NCBI GenBank assembly: GCA_937890845.1
Contig: CALADR010000407.1
Location: forward strand, 1 to 15,462
Source: an uncultured Bacteroidales bacterium
GTDB taxonomy: Bacteria; Bacteroidota; Bacteroidia; Bacteroidales; UBA932
Length of the DNA stretch: 15,462 nt
Direction: 5' to 3'
This document shows, piece by piece, positions 6,081 through 13,857 of this stretch (the first letter of the stretch is position 1; each line of letters opens with the position of its first letter). Below the pieces are notes generated by a model. It was not told where the DNA came from. It searched no databases and was given only the letters and a program-made list of their open reading frames with translations. A program made the translations under genes and the position numbers.

Positions 6081-7112
6081 ATGAATATAGGAAATATAAA
6101 TCTCGGAGACAGACCGCTTTTTCTTGCACCGATGGAAGATGTTACAGATGCGTCATTCAGATTCATTTGCAAAGAATTCGGAGCTGATATGATGTACACG
6201 GAATTCATATCTTCTGACGGGCTGATACGGGATGCGGGAAAATCCATAGCCAAATTGGCAACCTATGATCATGAAGCACCTATAGGAATCCAGATTTACG
6301 GGAATATCCCTGAAGCAATGGTAGATGCTGCAAAAATGGCAGAAAGGGCATCAGAAATTGCAGGAGGCCACGGAGCAGACTTGATAGATATAAATTTCGG
6401 TTGCCCGGTAAATAAGATAGCCAGGAGAGGAGCAGGTTCAGGAATGATGCGCGAGCCTGATAAAATGGTGGAAATCACTAAAATGGTAGTGGATGCCGTC
6501 AGTCTTCCTGTCACAGTAAAGACCAGACTTGGATGGGACAGCGAATCAAAAATAATAGTAGAACTCGCTGAAAGACTGCAAGACACTGGTATAAAAGCAC
6601 TTACCGTACACGGACGTACAAGGTGCCAGATGTATACAGGTGAGGCAGACTGGACTCTTATCGGAAAAATAAAGGAAAACCCGAGAATGCACATTCCTAT
6701 CATAGGAAACGGAGATATAAATTCACCGGAAAAAGCCAAAGAGGCATTTGACAGATACGGAGTCGATGGTATTATGATTGGCCGTGCCACATACGGACAC
6801 CCTTGGATTTTCAAGGAAATAAGACACTATCTTGAAACTGGCGAAATTCTTCCGCAAATGAGTGTTACTGACCGGGTGGCTCTTGCACAAAGACATCTTG
6901 CAAAATCAGTGGAAATCAAAGGGGAACGTGTAGGTATTCTAGAGATGAGACGCCACCTGTCGTGCTATTTCAAAGGTCTTCCCGATTTCAAGGAAACCAG
7001 ACTCAGACTCGTCACATTGACAGACATTCAGGAACTTTACTCTACTTTGGACTATATTGCAGACAGATGGGGAGAAGCAGAGCCGCCTGCCGCAGCATCC
7101 GTTTATGAGTAA
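6081..7112 (+). CDS. dusB: tRNA-dihydrouridine synthase, DusB type
   Basis: A 343-aa flavoenzyme that reduces specific uridines of tRNA to dihydrouridine using FMN and NADPH. The FMN-binding TIM barrel begins with LFLAPMEDVTDASFR (13-27). The active-site loop DINFGCPVNKI (103-113) contains the catalytic acid Cys108, followed by RRGAGSGMM. Further barrel motifs are VKTRLGWD, the phosphate-binding HGRTR and GNGDI, and IGRATYGHPWIF. The C-terminal helical domain with MRRHLSCYFKGLP binds tRNA. Length and motifs match DusB in other Bacteroidales; assignment to DusB rather than another Dus subfamily rests on general similarity. The gene has its own promoter and probably its own transcript. Confidence 0.93.
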   Translation: MNIGNINLGDRPLFLAPMEDVTDASFRFICKEFGADMMYTEFISSDGLIRDAGKSIAKLATYDHEAPIGIQIYGNIPEAMVDAAKMAERASEIAGGHGADLIDINFGCPVNKIARRGAGSGMMREPDKMVEITKMVVDAVSLPVTVKTRLGWDSESKIIVELAERLQDTGIKALTVHGRTRCQMYTGEADWTLIGKIKENPRMHIPIIGNGDINSPEKAKEAFDRYGVDGIMIGRATYGHPWIFKEIRHYLETGEILPQMSVTDRVALAQRHLAKSVEIKGERVGILEMRRHLSCYFKGLPDFKETRLRLVTLTDIQELYSTLDYIADRWGEAEPPAAASVYE

Positions 7113-7173
7113 ATCACTATATCCGAAACAAGGCTCATATAAACGCAGGTGCTCTGCTTAGCCAAAGTAAAAC

Positions 7174-7205
7174 TTTGTCTCCGCTCTCGCTTTTTGCTAT
7201 ATTTG
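7174..7205 (+). promoter_or_regulatory. Bacteroidota-type promoter of lpxK
   Basis: TTTG (7174-7177), a 20-bp spacer, then TATATTTG (7198-7205), an exact -7 match. The start would be near 7211, leaving about 20 nt before the ATG at 7231. The -33 element is the right end of a 15-bp palindrome, CAAAGT-AAA-ACTTTG (7163-7177). Confidence 0.75.
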
Positions 7206-7230
7206 CCCCCGAAAGTCATTGGAACAGAAT

Positions 7231-8403
7231 ATGAACATCATAGACAACCTTTTTCTTGCACCATACTCCCTCGTCCTTAAGTTCAGACATATGATGTTTG
7301 ACTCAGGGATGAGAAAATCACATCATAGTCCAGTACCTACAATCTCTGTAGGCAATGTGACCGTAGGCGGCACCGGCAAGACGCCACATACGGAAATGCT
7401 TTTGAGAATACTGTCTTCCAAAACAACATGGAAAGAAAGTTCCGTTGCAGTATTATCAAGAGGGTACAAAAGAAAGACGAGATGGTTCCAGCAAGTCGTA
7501 TCTGACGGCACGGCCTCAGACTTTGGAGATGAACCGGTACAAATCAAAAGAAAGTTTCCGGAAATCACTGTAGCCGTTGACAAAGACAGAATCAGAGGAT
7601 GCGCTTTTCTGGCAAACCCCGACGCGCTTAAAAGTTCAAAAAAAGCAAAGAAATGCAGAGATACCGACTTTCCTGCGGCAGATCTGATTATCTTGGATGA
7701 CGCATTCCAATACAGGAGGCTAAAACCTTCACTTTCAATAGTATTGGTAGATTACAGACGTCCAGTGTTCGATGACCATCTGCTTCCTGCAGGAAAGCTC
7801 CGTGACTTGCCTCAGAGAATACACAATGCAGATGTACTCATCGTAACAAAATCTCCAGCATACCTTGAAAATCCTGACAAACAGAGTTTTCTGAAAAAGT
7901 TGAGAATGGCACAGTACGATCCGAACCAAAGTACTGCTCTGACAGATACGGGCCGACGACAGAGTGTTTTCTTTTCCAGAATATGCTATTGTTCTCCCGA
8001 GGCCGTATTTCCGGAAGGAGACACGAGGTATATCTATTCAAAGTCAGCTGTAATGGTAACAGGAATTGCAGACGACACCCCATTTGCAAGATTTCTCAGC
8101 GACACATATAAAATAATAAAAAGGATATCGTTTCCCGACCATCACAGTTTTTCATCATCAGATATAAAAATGTTGGAAAAAGTGGCGGCAGAACACCCTA
8201 CAGCTGTTTTTATCACGACAGAAAAAGACAGCCAGAGGCTTCTTGAATGTAAAAAAATATCCGGTTCTCTCCGCAAAAAGATATTCCGGATACCTATTGC
8301 AGTCCAATTCCTTACAGAAGACGAAAACGACAACTTCATTTCTCTTCTTGACGGCATCCGTGCAGAACAGCATTTTGCTCCTGCACAGAAGCCTCATGAA
8401 TAG
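7231..8403 (+). CDS. lpxK: Tetraacyldisaccharide 4'-kinase
   Basis: LpxK, 390 aa from the ATG at 7231, the inner-membrane-associated kinase that adds the 4'-phosphate to the lipid A precursor. An in-frame TTG at 7219 would add four residues, but the ATG fits the promoter and the family start. The N-terminal segment (LFLAPYSLVLKFRHMMF) is the membrane-associating helix. The P-loop GNVTVGGTGKTP is at 41-52, RGYKRK at 77-82 and GDEP at 99-102. A DKDR motif (117-120) fits the position of the catalytic Asp, the Walker-B-like DDAFQYR is at 156-162, and HLLPAGKLRDLP and FPDHHSFS follow. DDAFQYR has Tyr where the family usually has His. The last 68 bp overlap the 3' end of the DAHP synthase fusion gene on the other strand. 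Confidence 0.94.
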   Translation: MNIIDNLFLAPYSLVLKFRHMMFDSGMRKSHHSPVPTISVGNVTVGGTGKTPHTEMLLRILSSKTTWKESSVAVLSRGYKRKTRWFQQVVSDGTASDFGDEPVQIKRKFPEITVAVDKDRIRGCAFLANPDALKSSKKAKKCRDTDFPAADLIILDDAFQYRRLKPSLSIVLVDYRRPVFDDHLLPAGKLRDLPQRIHNADVLIVTKSPAYLENPDKQSFLKKLRMAQYDPNQSTALTDTGRRQSVFFSRICYCSPEAVFPEGDTRYIYSKSAVMVTGIADDTPFARFLSDTYKIIKRISFPDHHSFSSSDIKMLEKVAAEHPTAVFITTEKDSQRLLECKKISGSLRKKIFRIPIAVQFLTEDENDNFISLLDGIRAEQHFAPAQKPHE

Positions 8404-9442
8404 CATTGAAAAGTGTAATCACAAACTTTTCCGACAAACCATATTCTCCTCCTTTTGAAATCACTTTCTCAAGAAGTGAATCCCACCTTGCTGTCTGTAG
8501 TATGGCTATATTGTTCTTTTTCTTATACTCACCTATCTGACGGCTGATTTTCATTCTGGATCCCAACATATACAGTATATTCTCATCCACAACATCTATT
8601 TTTGCCCTCAGCTGATAGATGTTTTCACGATATTCAGGACTGTCAGAATCCACATTCCTTACAACAAGTCGTCCCAGCATTGCGCATAAATCTTCAGGAG
8701 TGAGCTGCTGCCGTGAATCACTCATGGCACAAGAAGGATTACAGTGAGACTCTATCATCAGTCCGTCAAGCCCCAAATCCAAAGATCTTTGGGAAATCTC
8801 TTCAATATACTTTCTGTCACCTCCAATATGGCTCGGATCGCAAAAGAACGGAAGTTGCGGATACTTGCTGCGAAATTCTATCGCAATCTGCCATTCCGGT
8901 GAATTCCTGTACGGTATTTTCTCTACAGTAGAAAAGCCTCTATGCACAACACCCAGTTTCCGTACTCCTGACCTGAAGAGTCTTTCAAGAGCACCTATCC
9001 ACAAATCTATATCCGGATTTACAGGATTTTTCACAAGAACAGGAATATCAATTCCTCGGAGAGCATCGGCTATTTCCTGCACTAAAAAAGGATTGGCCGT
9101 AGTTCTGGCCCCTATCCAAACCATATCCACACCGCGTTCCATACACTCGGACAGATGCTTTGCATTTGCAACCTCTGTGCAGATTTTCATCCCGAGCTCG
9201 TTCTTTACTTTCAGCAGCCAATCCAAGCCATTGGCTCCCACTCCTTCAAATGTATCGGGATGAGTACGCGGCTTCCATATTCCGGCTCTGAAAACCTTTA
9301 TCCCTGCAGACTTGATTTTCACAGCAGTCTCAAAAACTTGGCTTTCAGTCTCAGCACTGCAAGGACCGGCTATAACAAGTGGTCTGGTGTCAGGAAACAT
9401 CCCCCATTGTGAAACAGGAATAGTGTCTATGATTTTTTCCAT
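8336..9442 (-). CDS. DAHP synthase - chorismate mutase fusion
   Basis: A 368-aa bifunctional enzyme. Residues 1 to about 265 are a DAHP synthase of the compact KDO8P-synthase-like class, joining phosphoenolpyruvate and erythrose 4-phosphate at the entry to the shikimate pathway. Motifs are AGPCSAE (25-31), AGIWKPRTHPDTFEG, IGARTTANPF, VLVKNP, VHRGFST and the metal-site FCDPSHIGGDR. Residues from about 275 are an AroQ-type chorismate mutase helix bundle (YQLRAKIDVVDENIL, then ISRQIGEYKKKN and TARWDSLLEKV). The ATG at 9440-9442 is preferred over the in-frame TTG at 9460. This architecture is widespread in Bacteroidota, where the mutase may give feedback control; there it is often near pheA and tyrA, which are absent here. 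No Phe/Tyr leader peptide is visible. The 3' end overlaps lpxK. Confidence 0.94.
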   Translation of the reverse strand: MEKIIDTIPVSQWGMFPDTRPLVIAGPCSAETESQVFETAVKIKSAGIKVFRAGIWKPRTHPDTFEGVGANGLDWLLKVKNELGMKICTEVANAKHLSECMERGVDMVWIGARTTANPFLVQEIADALRGIDIPVLVKNPVNPDIDLWIGALERLFRSGVRKLGVVHRGFSTVEKIPYRNSPEWQIAIEFRSKYPQLPFFCDPSHIGGDRKYIEEISQRSLDLGLDGLMIESHCNPSCAMSDSRQQLTPEDLCAMLGRLVVRNVDSDSPEYRENIYQLRAKIDVVDENILYMLGSRMKISRQIGEYKKKNNIAILQTARWDSLLEKVISKGGEYGLSEKFVITLFNAIHEASVQEQNAVLHGCRQEEK

Positions 9443-9464
9443 ACTCTGCAATTTTATCAAAATT

Positions 9465-9489
9465 GGGCCGTCCGATTACCGGACAGCCC
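9465..9489 (-). terminator. GC-rich hairpin between frr and the DAHP synthase gene
   Basis: On the minus strand GGGCTGTCCG-GTAAT-CGGACGGCCC forms a 10-bp stem with one G-U pair and a 5-nt loop, followed by AATTTTGAT. It lies 75 nt past the frr stop and 22 nt before the next ATG. It probably ends the pyrH-frr transcript, perhaps incompletely, since I see no separate promoter for the downstream gene. Confidence 0.65.
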
Positions 9490-9564
9490 ACTATATCAAA
9501 TATTAAGGTCCGTAAATTACAGAATCCTGTCTGCATATCCGGTTCCTTAACAGGCATCTGAACA

Positions 9565-10128
9565 TCAGACTGTAAGAACTTCTTTCTCCTTTGCGGCACA
9601 GAGGTCATCCACTTTCTTTACAAAAGCATCTGTCTCCTTTTGTACATTCTGCTCATAATCTTTCTGAACATCCTCAGGCAGGCCATCTTTCTGAGCCTTC
9701 TTCAAAGCCTCAATAGCATCCCTGCGGGCATTTCTGATTACAATCTTAGAGTTCTCCCCTGCTGTCTTGACTTTCTTTATCAACTCTTTTCTCCTGTCTT
9801 CAGTAAGAGGAGGCACAACACACCTGATAGTTTCACCGTTATTCTGTGGAGTAAGACCGATATTTGCATCCATAATCGCTTTCTCAATAACAGGTATCAT
9901 CTTCTTCTCCCAAGGCTGTATAGCAATGGTTTTTGCATCAGGAGTTGTTACGGAAGCAACCTGAGGAACAGGTGTCTCGCTGCCATAATAGTCCACCATT
10001 ATATTATTGAACACCAAAGGATTTGCCTTACCTGCACGGTAAGTCTTAAGATCCTCTTCAAGGAATTTGACAGCATCGGACATCTTCTCCTTTGCGCCGT
10101 CAAGAATTTCTTTTGCTTTTTCAATCAT
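9565..10128 (-). CDS. frr: Ribosome recycling factor
   Basis: RRF, 187 aa, which with EF-G splits post-termination ribosomes. The two-domain shape is visible: helical domain I at both ends (FLEEDLKTYRAGKANP, 23-38; RNARRDAIEALKKAQKDGLPED in the C-terminal half) and the beta-rich domain II between (VDYYGSETPVPQVASV, then NIGLTPQNNGETIR and PPLTEDRRKEL). The conserved Arg of TYRAGKANP is present. Length is standard. The ATG at 10126-10128 follows pyrH by 60 bp, the usual pyrH-frr pairing; rpsB-tsf, which precede this pair in many bacteria, sit 8 kb away. Confidence 0.98.
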   Translation of the reverse strand: MIEKAKEILDGAKEKMSDAVKFLEEDLKTYRAGKANPLVFNNIMVDYYGSETPVPQVASVTTPDAKTIAIQPWEKKMIPVIEKAIMDANIGLTPQNNGETIRCVVPPLTEDRRKELIKKVKTAGENSKIVIRNARRDAIEALKKAQKDGLPEDVQKDYEQNVQKETDAFVKKVDDLCAAKEKEVLTV

Positions 10129-10188
10129 CGTATGTCAGTTTAAATGTTTCAAGAAGAATAGTGTTTCGGAACTATATCCGGGATATTC

Positions 10189-10899
10189 CTAAACATAGAC
10201 AAGGGTACCGACCTTCTCTCCGTTGAGAAGTTTCATAAGATTCCCCTTGCAGTTCATATCAAACACAATTATCGGCATATTTCCTTCACGGCAAAGGGCA
10301 AATGCAGTCTGATCCATCACTTTAAGGTGATCTTCGAGAGCCTTGTCAAATGTCAGTTCATCATATTTCACTGCATTCGGATCCTTTTCCGGATCAGCTG
10401 TATATACTCCGTCAACTCTGGTTCCTTTCAGAAGTGCGTCAGCCTCTATTTCAAGAGCACGCAATGCCGCACCTGAATCCGTAGTGAAGAATGGATTTCC
10501 AGTTCCTCCGGCTATAAGGGCAACTCCGCCTTTTTCCATTACTGCCACTGCGTCATCCCTCATATAATATCTGGCAACAGGCAGCATAGGTGTAGCAGTA
10601 AACACTTCTGCATTGACTCCCGCTGATTTTATAGCCATTGAAAGTCCGAGAGAGTTAATGACAGTCGCAAGCATTCCCATCTTGTCTCCGCCAACTCTGT
10701 CAAATCCTTTTCCCACACCGGAAAGTCCCCTGAATATATTTCCGCCACCGATTACTATCGCCACCTGAAGACCGCTTTTGACTGCTTCTGCTATTTCCTG
10801 CGCATATGCAGCAAGATACTCTTCGCTTATTCCTTTTCCAGCCGGCCCGCCGAGACTTTCTCCGCTGAGCTTAAGCAAAACTCGTTTATATTGTCCCAT
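10189..10899 (-). CDS. pyrH: Uridylate kinase
   Basis: UMP kinase, 236 aa from the ATG at 10897-10899, phosphorylating UMP to UDP in pyrimidine synthesis. It has the amino-acid-kinase fold: LLKLSGESL (8-16), IGGGNIFRG (50-58), the UMP-binding GDKMGMLATVINSL, GGTGNPFFTTDSGAALRA, and VDGVYTADPEKDP near the ATP site. An in-frame ATG at 10932 would add 11 residues (MSAIANRNHLT) not expected in the family; MGQYKRVLLKL matches the usual N-terminus, and an A/T-rich stretch precedes it, so the shorter form is preferred. The upstream ATG directly follows a 6-bp stem (TTCTGC/GCAGAA). It is followed by frr. Confidence 0.97.
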   Translation of the reverse strand: MGQYKRVLLKLSGESLGGPAGKGISEEYLAAYAQEIAEAVKSGLQVAIVIGGGNIFRGLSGVGKGFDRVGGDKMGMLATVINSLGLSMAIKSAGVNAEVFTATPMLPVARYYMRDDAVAVMEKGGVALIAGGTGNPFFTTDSGAALRALEIEADALLKGTRVDGVYTADPEKDPNAVKYDELTFDKALEDHLKVMDQTAFALCREGNMPIIVFDMNCKGNLMKLLNGEKVGTLVYV

Positions 10900-10995
10900 T
10901 GTTAAATGATTTCTGTTGGCTATCGCTGACATTTCTGCGGAACAAATGCACTGACAGACTCTGCAGAAAATTCAAAAGCCGATTTTTTATAGAAA

Positions 10996-11027
10996 CAAAA
11001 GTATCGAATTATTATGAAACTTGCAAG
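10996..11027 (-). promoter_or_regulatory. Bacteroidota-type promoter of pyrH-frr
   Basis: On the minus strand CTTG (11024-11027), a 20-bp spacer and TACTTTTG (10996-11003), an exact TAnnTTTG with a slightly weak -33. The predicted start is near 10990, about 90 nt before the preferred pyrH ATG. Confidence 0.65.
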
Positions 11028-11035
11028 AAAGAGTA

Positions 11036-11043
11036 TATATTTG
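11036..11043 (+). promoter_or_regulatory. -7 element of the cytochrome b gene promoter
   Basis: TATATTTG is an exact -7 match 43 bp before the ATG. The -33 partner is weak (TTATG at 11012-11016, 19 bp away) and lies inside the spacer of the divergent pyrH promoter, so the two promoters overlap back to back. Confidence 0.6.
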
Positions 11044-11086
11044 CACGTTGATTAGCGATTTGATAACAAATTACAGATAAAAAGAT

Positions 11087-11767
11087 ATGGCTAACATTTT
11101 CACATCTTCAATCGGCAAGAAGCTCATAATGAGCGTCAGCGGACTATTCCTTATTCTTTTCCTCCTTTTGCACATGAGCATCAATCTCTTTTCAGTGATT
11201 GATTCAGTAAATGGCACATTCGGTGAGCCGGATGGACTTTTTGCATTGGGATGCGAATTCATGTCACTCCCTATTGTGACTGTAATGGTTCCTGTACTTG
11301 CATTTGGTTTCATTATCCACATCATCTACGCTTTTGTACTTACCTGCAGCAACCTTAAAGCACGCGGCGGATATAACCGCTATGCTGTAGCAAGCAAAGC
11401 AAAAGCTGATTCTTGGGCATCTCAGAACATGATTGTACTCGGTATAATCGTTCTCGGTATCCTTGCTTTCCATCTCACTCATTTCTGGGCAGACATGCAG
11501 CTCAAAGAACTTATGGGCGCTCATGCCGAGGATCCGTACATTCTCCTTACAACAACTTTCGGACACTGGTACAATGTAGTGATTTACCTTGTTTGGTTCG
11601 GAGCACTGTGGTTCCACCTTACCCATGGATTCTGGAGCGCTCTCCAGACTCTCGGATGGAACAATATGATTTGGCTCAATAGACTTAAAGTTATCGCTTA
11701 TATTTTCGCTACAATCATATTCGTAGGCTTTGCAGCTGTTGCAGTAAATGCATGCCTCATGGCGTAA
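11087..11767 (+). CDS. sdhC: Succinate dehydrogenase / fumarate reductase cytochrome b subunit (b558 family)
   Basis: A 226-aa integral membrane protein, the heme-bearing anchor of the succinate:quinone oxidoreductase/quinol:fumarate reductase complex (frdC in some naming). Five hydrophobic spans are visible: about 13-35, 61-86, 115-134, 156-180 and 200-224. Candidate heme ligands on the spans are H29 (LLLHMSINLF), H78 (FIIHIIYAF), H129/H132 (AFHLTHFW) and the histidines of WFHLTHGFW. The N-terminus FTSSIGKKLIMSVSGLFL is characteristic of the Bacteroidota b558 subunit. Normally the flavoprotein (sdhA/frdA) and iron-sulfur (sdhB/frdB) genes follow at once; here a terminator follows and neither gene is in the window. 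Confidence 0.93.
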   Translation: MANIFTSSIGKKLIMSVSGLFLILFLLLHMSINLFSVIDSVNGTFGEPDGLFALGCEFMSLPIVTVMVPVLAFGFIIHIIYAFVLTCSNLKARGGYNRYAVASKAKADSWASQNMIVLGIIVLGILAFHLTHFWADMQLKELMGAHAEDPYILLTTTFGHWYNVVIYLVWFGALWFHLTHGFWSALQTLGWNNMIWLNRLKVIAYIFATIIFVGFAAVAVNACLMA

Positions 11768-11828
11768 CCGAAAAGATTACACACAGGTTCTGACCTTGTA
11801 AAAAATGTGTGTCAAAACCTTTTGTTGG

Positions 11829-11874
11829 AAAGAACTACCCCTGTTACAGATATATGTAGCAGGGGTAGTTCTTT
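11829..11874 (+). terminator. Strong terminator after the cytochrome b gene
   Basis: Arms 11829-11847 and 11856-11874 pair over 19 bp with one G-U pair (outer 15 bp perfect; left arm starts AAAGAACTACCCC) around an 8-nt loop, followed by T then ACATT. It lies 62 bp past the sdhC stop. The A/T-rich ends make it usable from either strand. Confidence 0.85.
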
Positions 11875-11899
11875 TACATTCTCATTTGGTACCATAAAG

Positions 11900-11970
11900 G
11901 GGGGCATTTCCGCACCGAACGCAGTTAGCAGGCCGGTTTGTACCGCAGAGGGGGCATTTCCGCACCGAAC
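11900..11970. repeat. 21-bp direct repeat, 50-bp period
   Basis: GGGGGCATTTCCGCACCGAAC occurs at 11900-11920 and 11950-11970, exactly 50 bp apart. The sequence before each copy is also similar (TTTGGTACCATAAAG, TTTGTACCGCAGAG), so the repeated unit is about 35 bp with one indel. A possible degenerate third unit begins near 11978. On the minus strand CGGT-ACAA-ACCG can form a small hairpin between the copies. The gap 11768-12081 holds only the terminator and these repeats; a 72-codon minus-strand frame across them (11812-12030) is probably not a gene. Confidence 0.75.
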
Positions 11971-12081
11971 TAAATCTGAAGGCGGTATGAACTGAAAATA
12001 CTCTGTACCTATAGCTGAAACCGCAAACAACTGTTTTTCCCAGTGATTATTTGACTTTTTAAAAAATTTTTAAACTGCGTC

Positions 12082-13857
12082 TTATATAGCTGCTGTCTTT
12101 TCTTTCAGCCAGAAAGCCACATCTGCAGGAAGTTTTCCCGAAAGCCTTTCATATACTGAAGCATTATATGCATTAAGCCACTCCAGTTCATCATCTGTCA
12201 TCATTTCCCGTACTACTGCCGAAGTGTCTATATGACAGCAAGTAAGAGTCTCGAAACAGAGCCAGTCACCGAATTCATTGACACCTGCCTCCTTGCACAG
12301 TACTATATTCTCATGTCTTATTCCGAACATACCCTCCCTGTAGATACCTGGTTCATTGGAAGTCACCATGCCTGGAATAAGCGGTTGCGCATTCAAATTC
12401 TGTCTGATACTTTGCGGCCCTTCATGCACGCAAAGGTAGAATCCCAGTCCATGACCTGTCCCGTGCCCGAAATTCCTCTTGCTGCGCCACAGACTGTTTC
12501 TTGCAAGTATATCCAGGTGACATCCTGCTGTTCCGCGAGGAAAGACAGCCATTGAGAGCTGTATCATTCCTTTAAGTACTAAAGTATAGTCTTCTTTCTC
12601 TAAAGGCGAGCATTCACCTACCGGGACAGTTCTCGTAATGTCAGTCGTTCCGAAAAGATATTGTCCGCCGGAATCTGTCAGATAGAGTCCCTCAGGCCTG
12701 ATGACTGCAGACCCAGTTACAGGAGTACTGTAGTGAGGTAATGCAGCGTTGGAGCCATAAGCTGAAATATTTTCAAAACTGTTACCTCTATACCCAGGTA
12801 TTTCTGCCCTTAAGGAAGTCAGTTTCCCGGAAGCCTCCCACTCTGTCACCATACGACCTTCACCCAGACGGGTTTCAAGCCAATACAAGAACTTTTCCAC
12901 TGCAACGCCATCTTCAATAAAAGCTTCACGGATATTCTCTATTTCAACAGGATTCTTTACAGCCTTCCTGAGTTGAACAGGGGAATCTCCACAAATAACA
13001 CAAGAAGTACCGAGAGCTGATACCAAATGTTTGTAAATATTATAATTAAGTGCAGTGCCATCAACGAAAACAGAAGAACCCTCATCCATCCCTGCAATAC
13101 TAAGAGCGAGTCCCTCATAATCTGCCAATGTGACACCGTCTGCCTCAAGTTCTGCAAAGCTATCCGCTGTCTCTACATCAGTCTCCAGTCCTCCTTTTTT
13201 TACATACCAGCAAATATCATCCATACTTACGAACAGATAAGAAACTATAAGAGGATTATACTCGATGTCACTTCCCCTCACATTGAGCAGCCACGCTATC
13301 TCATCCAAAGATGAAATAAGAATGGAATCACAGCCCTTACTCATAAGAAACTTTCTGAGCCATACTATCTTATGCATTCTGGATTCTCCAACGTCCTGTT
13401 CATCGAGAGTTGTGACAGGAGTTGATGGAACAGCAGGCCTGTCCTCCCAGATTCTATCCAGCAAATCCGGAATGTCAAAAATATTCAATGTGTCATAATC
13501 CCTTCCTGCTGCCATACAAGCTTCCCTTATGCTGCCGATAAAGTCAAGGCTGCAACACAAACCATCGACAACTATATTTTCCAGCCCTTCAGACACCAAC
13601 CATTCAGGAATACCTACAGCCTCCGGCACCCTGGTCTTATGAAGCTCTATGCCGCTTCCCGCCAGCTGATTGACAGCCTGAATAAAATATCTGGAATCAG
13701 TCCACAGACCTGCATGTGTCATCGTTACGACCAGATCGCCGGCCTCACCGGTAAAACCAGATACCCACTCCACCTGTTTCCAACGCGGCGCAGGATATTC
13801 GCTGCCATGCGGATCGGATGCTGAAATAACTACTGCATCCCAGCCATTTTCTGCCAT
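12082..13857 (-). CDS. pepP: Xaa-Pro aminopeptidase (aminopeptidase P, M24B)
   Basis: A metallopeptidase removing N-terminal residues that precede proline, 591 aa from the first usable ATG. It has the three-part layout of the long aminopeptidase P group: two creatinase-like N-terminal domains (about 1-130 and 140-300), the catalytic pita-bread domain (about 300-525) and a short C-terminal extension ending in FWLKEKTAAI. Metal ligands are all visible: D395 (LTDSGGQY), D406 (TTDITRT), H469 with H465 alongside (GHGTGHGLG), E502 (SNEPGIY) and E516 (RHENIV). No signal peptide is seen, so it is probably cytoplasmic. In-frame codons upstream of the ATG encode QRVRALRSL, the usual first helix of the family, but a TAG at 13909-13911 closes the frame with no ATG, GTG or TTG between. 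The true N-terminus is therefore uncertain (see findings). Confidence 0.92.
   Translation of the reverse strand: MAENGWDAVVISASDPHGSEYPAPRWKQVEWVSGFTGEAGDLVVTMTHAGLWTDSRYFIQAVNQLAGSGIELHKTRVPEAVGIPEWLVSEGLENIVVDGLCCSLDFIGSIREACMAAGRDYDTLNIFDIPDLLDRIWEDRPAVPSTPVTTLDEQDVGESRMHKIVWLRKFLMSKGCDSILISSLDEIAWLLNVRGSDIEYNPLIVSYLFVSMDDICWYVKKGGLETDVETADSFAELEADGVTLADYEGLALSIAGMDEGSSVFVDGTALNYNIYKHLVSALGTSCVICGDSPVQLRKAVKNPVEIENIREAFIEDGVAVEKFLYWLETRLGEGRMVTEWEASGKLTSLRAEIPGYRGNSFENISAYGSNAALPHYSTPVTGSAVIRPEGLYLTDSGGQYLFGTTDITRTVPVGECSPLEKEDYTLVLKGMIQLSMAVFPRGTAGCHLDILARNSLWRSKRNFGHGTGHGLGFYLCVHEGPQSIRQNLNAQPLIPGMVTSNEPGIYREGMFGIRHENIVLCKEAGVNEFGDWLCFETLTCCHIDTSAVVREMMTDDELEWLNAYNASVYERLSGKLPADVAFWLKEKTAAI

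Noticed and set aside
5881..6081. 66-codon open frame before dusB
   Set aside because: It runs through an exact dusB promoter and leader and shows no domain or signal; coding is unlikely.
9390..9608. Possible leader peptide before the DAHP synthase gene (ATG at 9527, continuing into the gene)
   Set aside because: No run of Phe, Tyr or Trp codons, and it overlaps far into the structural gene, so it does not fit classical attenuation.
9640..10143. 167-codon plus-strand open frame across frr
   Set aside because: Antisense to a highly conserved gene, rich in Leu/Phe/Cys as shadows of Lys/Glu-rich genes are, with no promoter found.
11812..12030. 72-codon minus-strand frame over the direct repeats and terminator
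   Set aside because: It is made up of the terminator stem and the repeated 21-mer; no start signal or domain.
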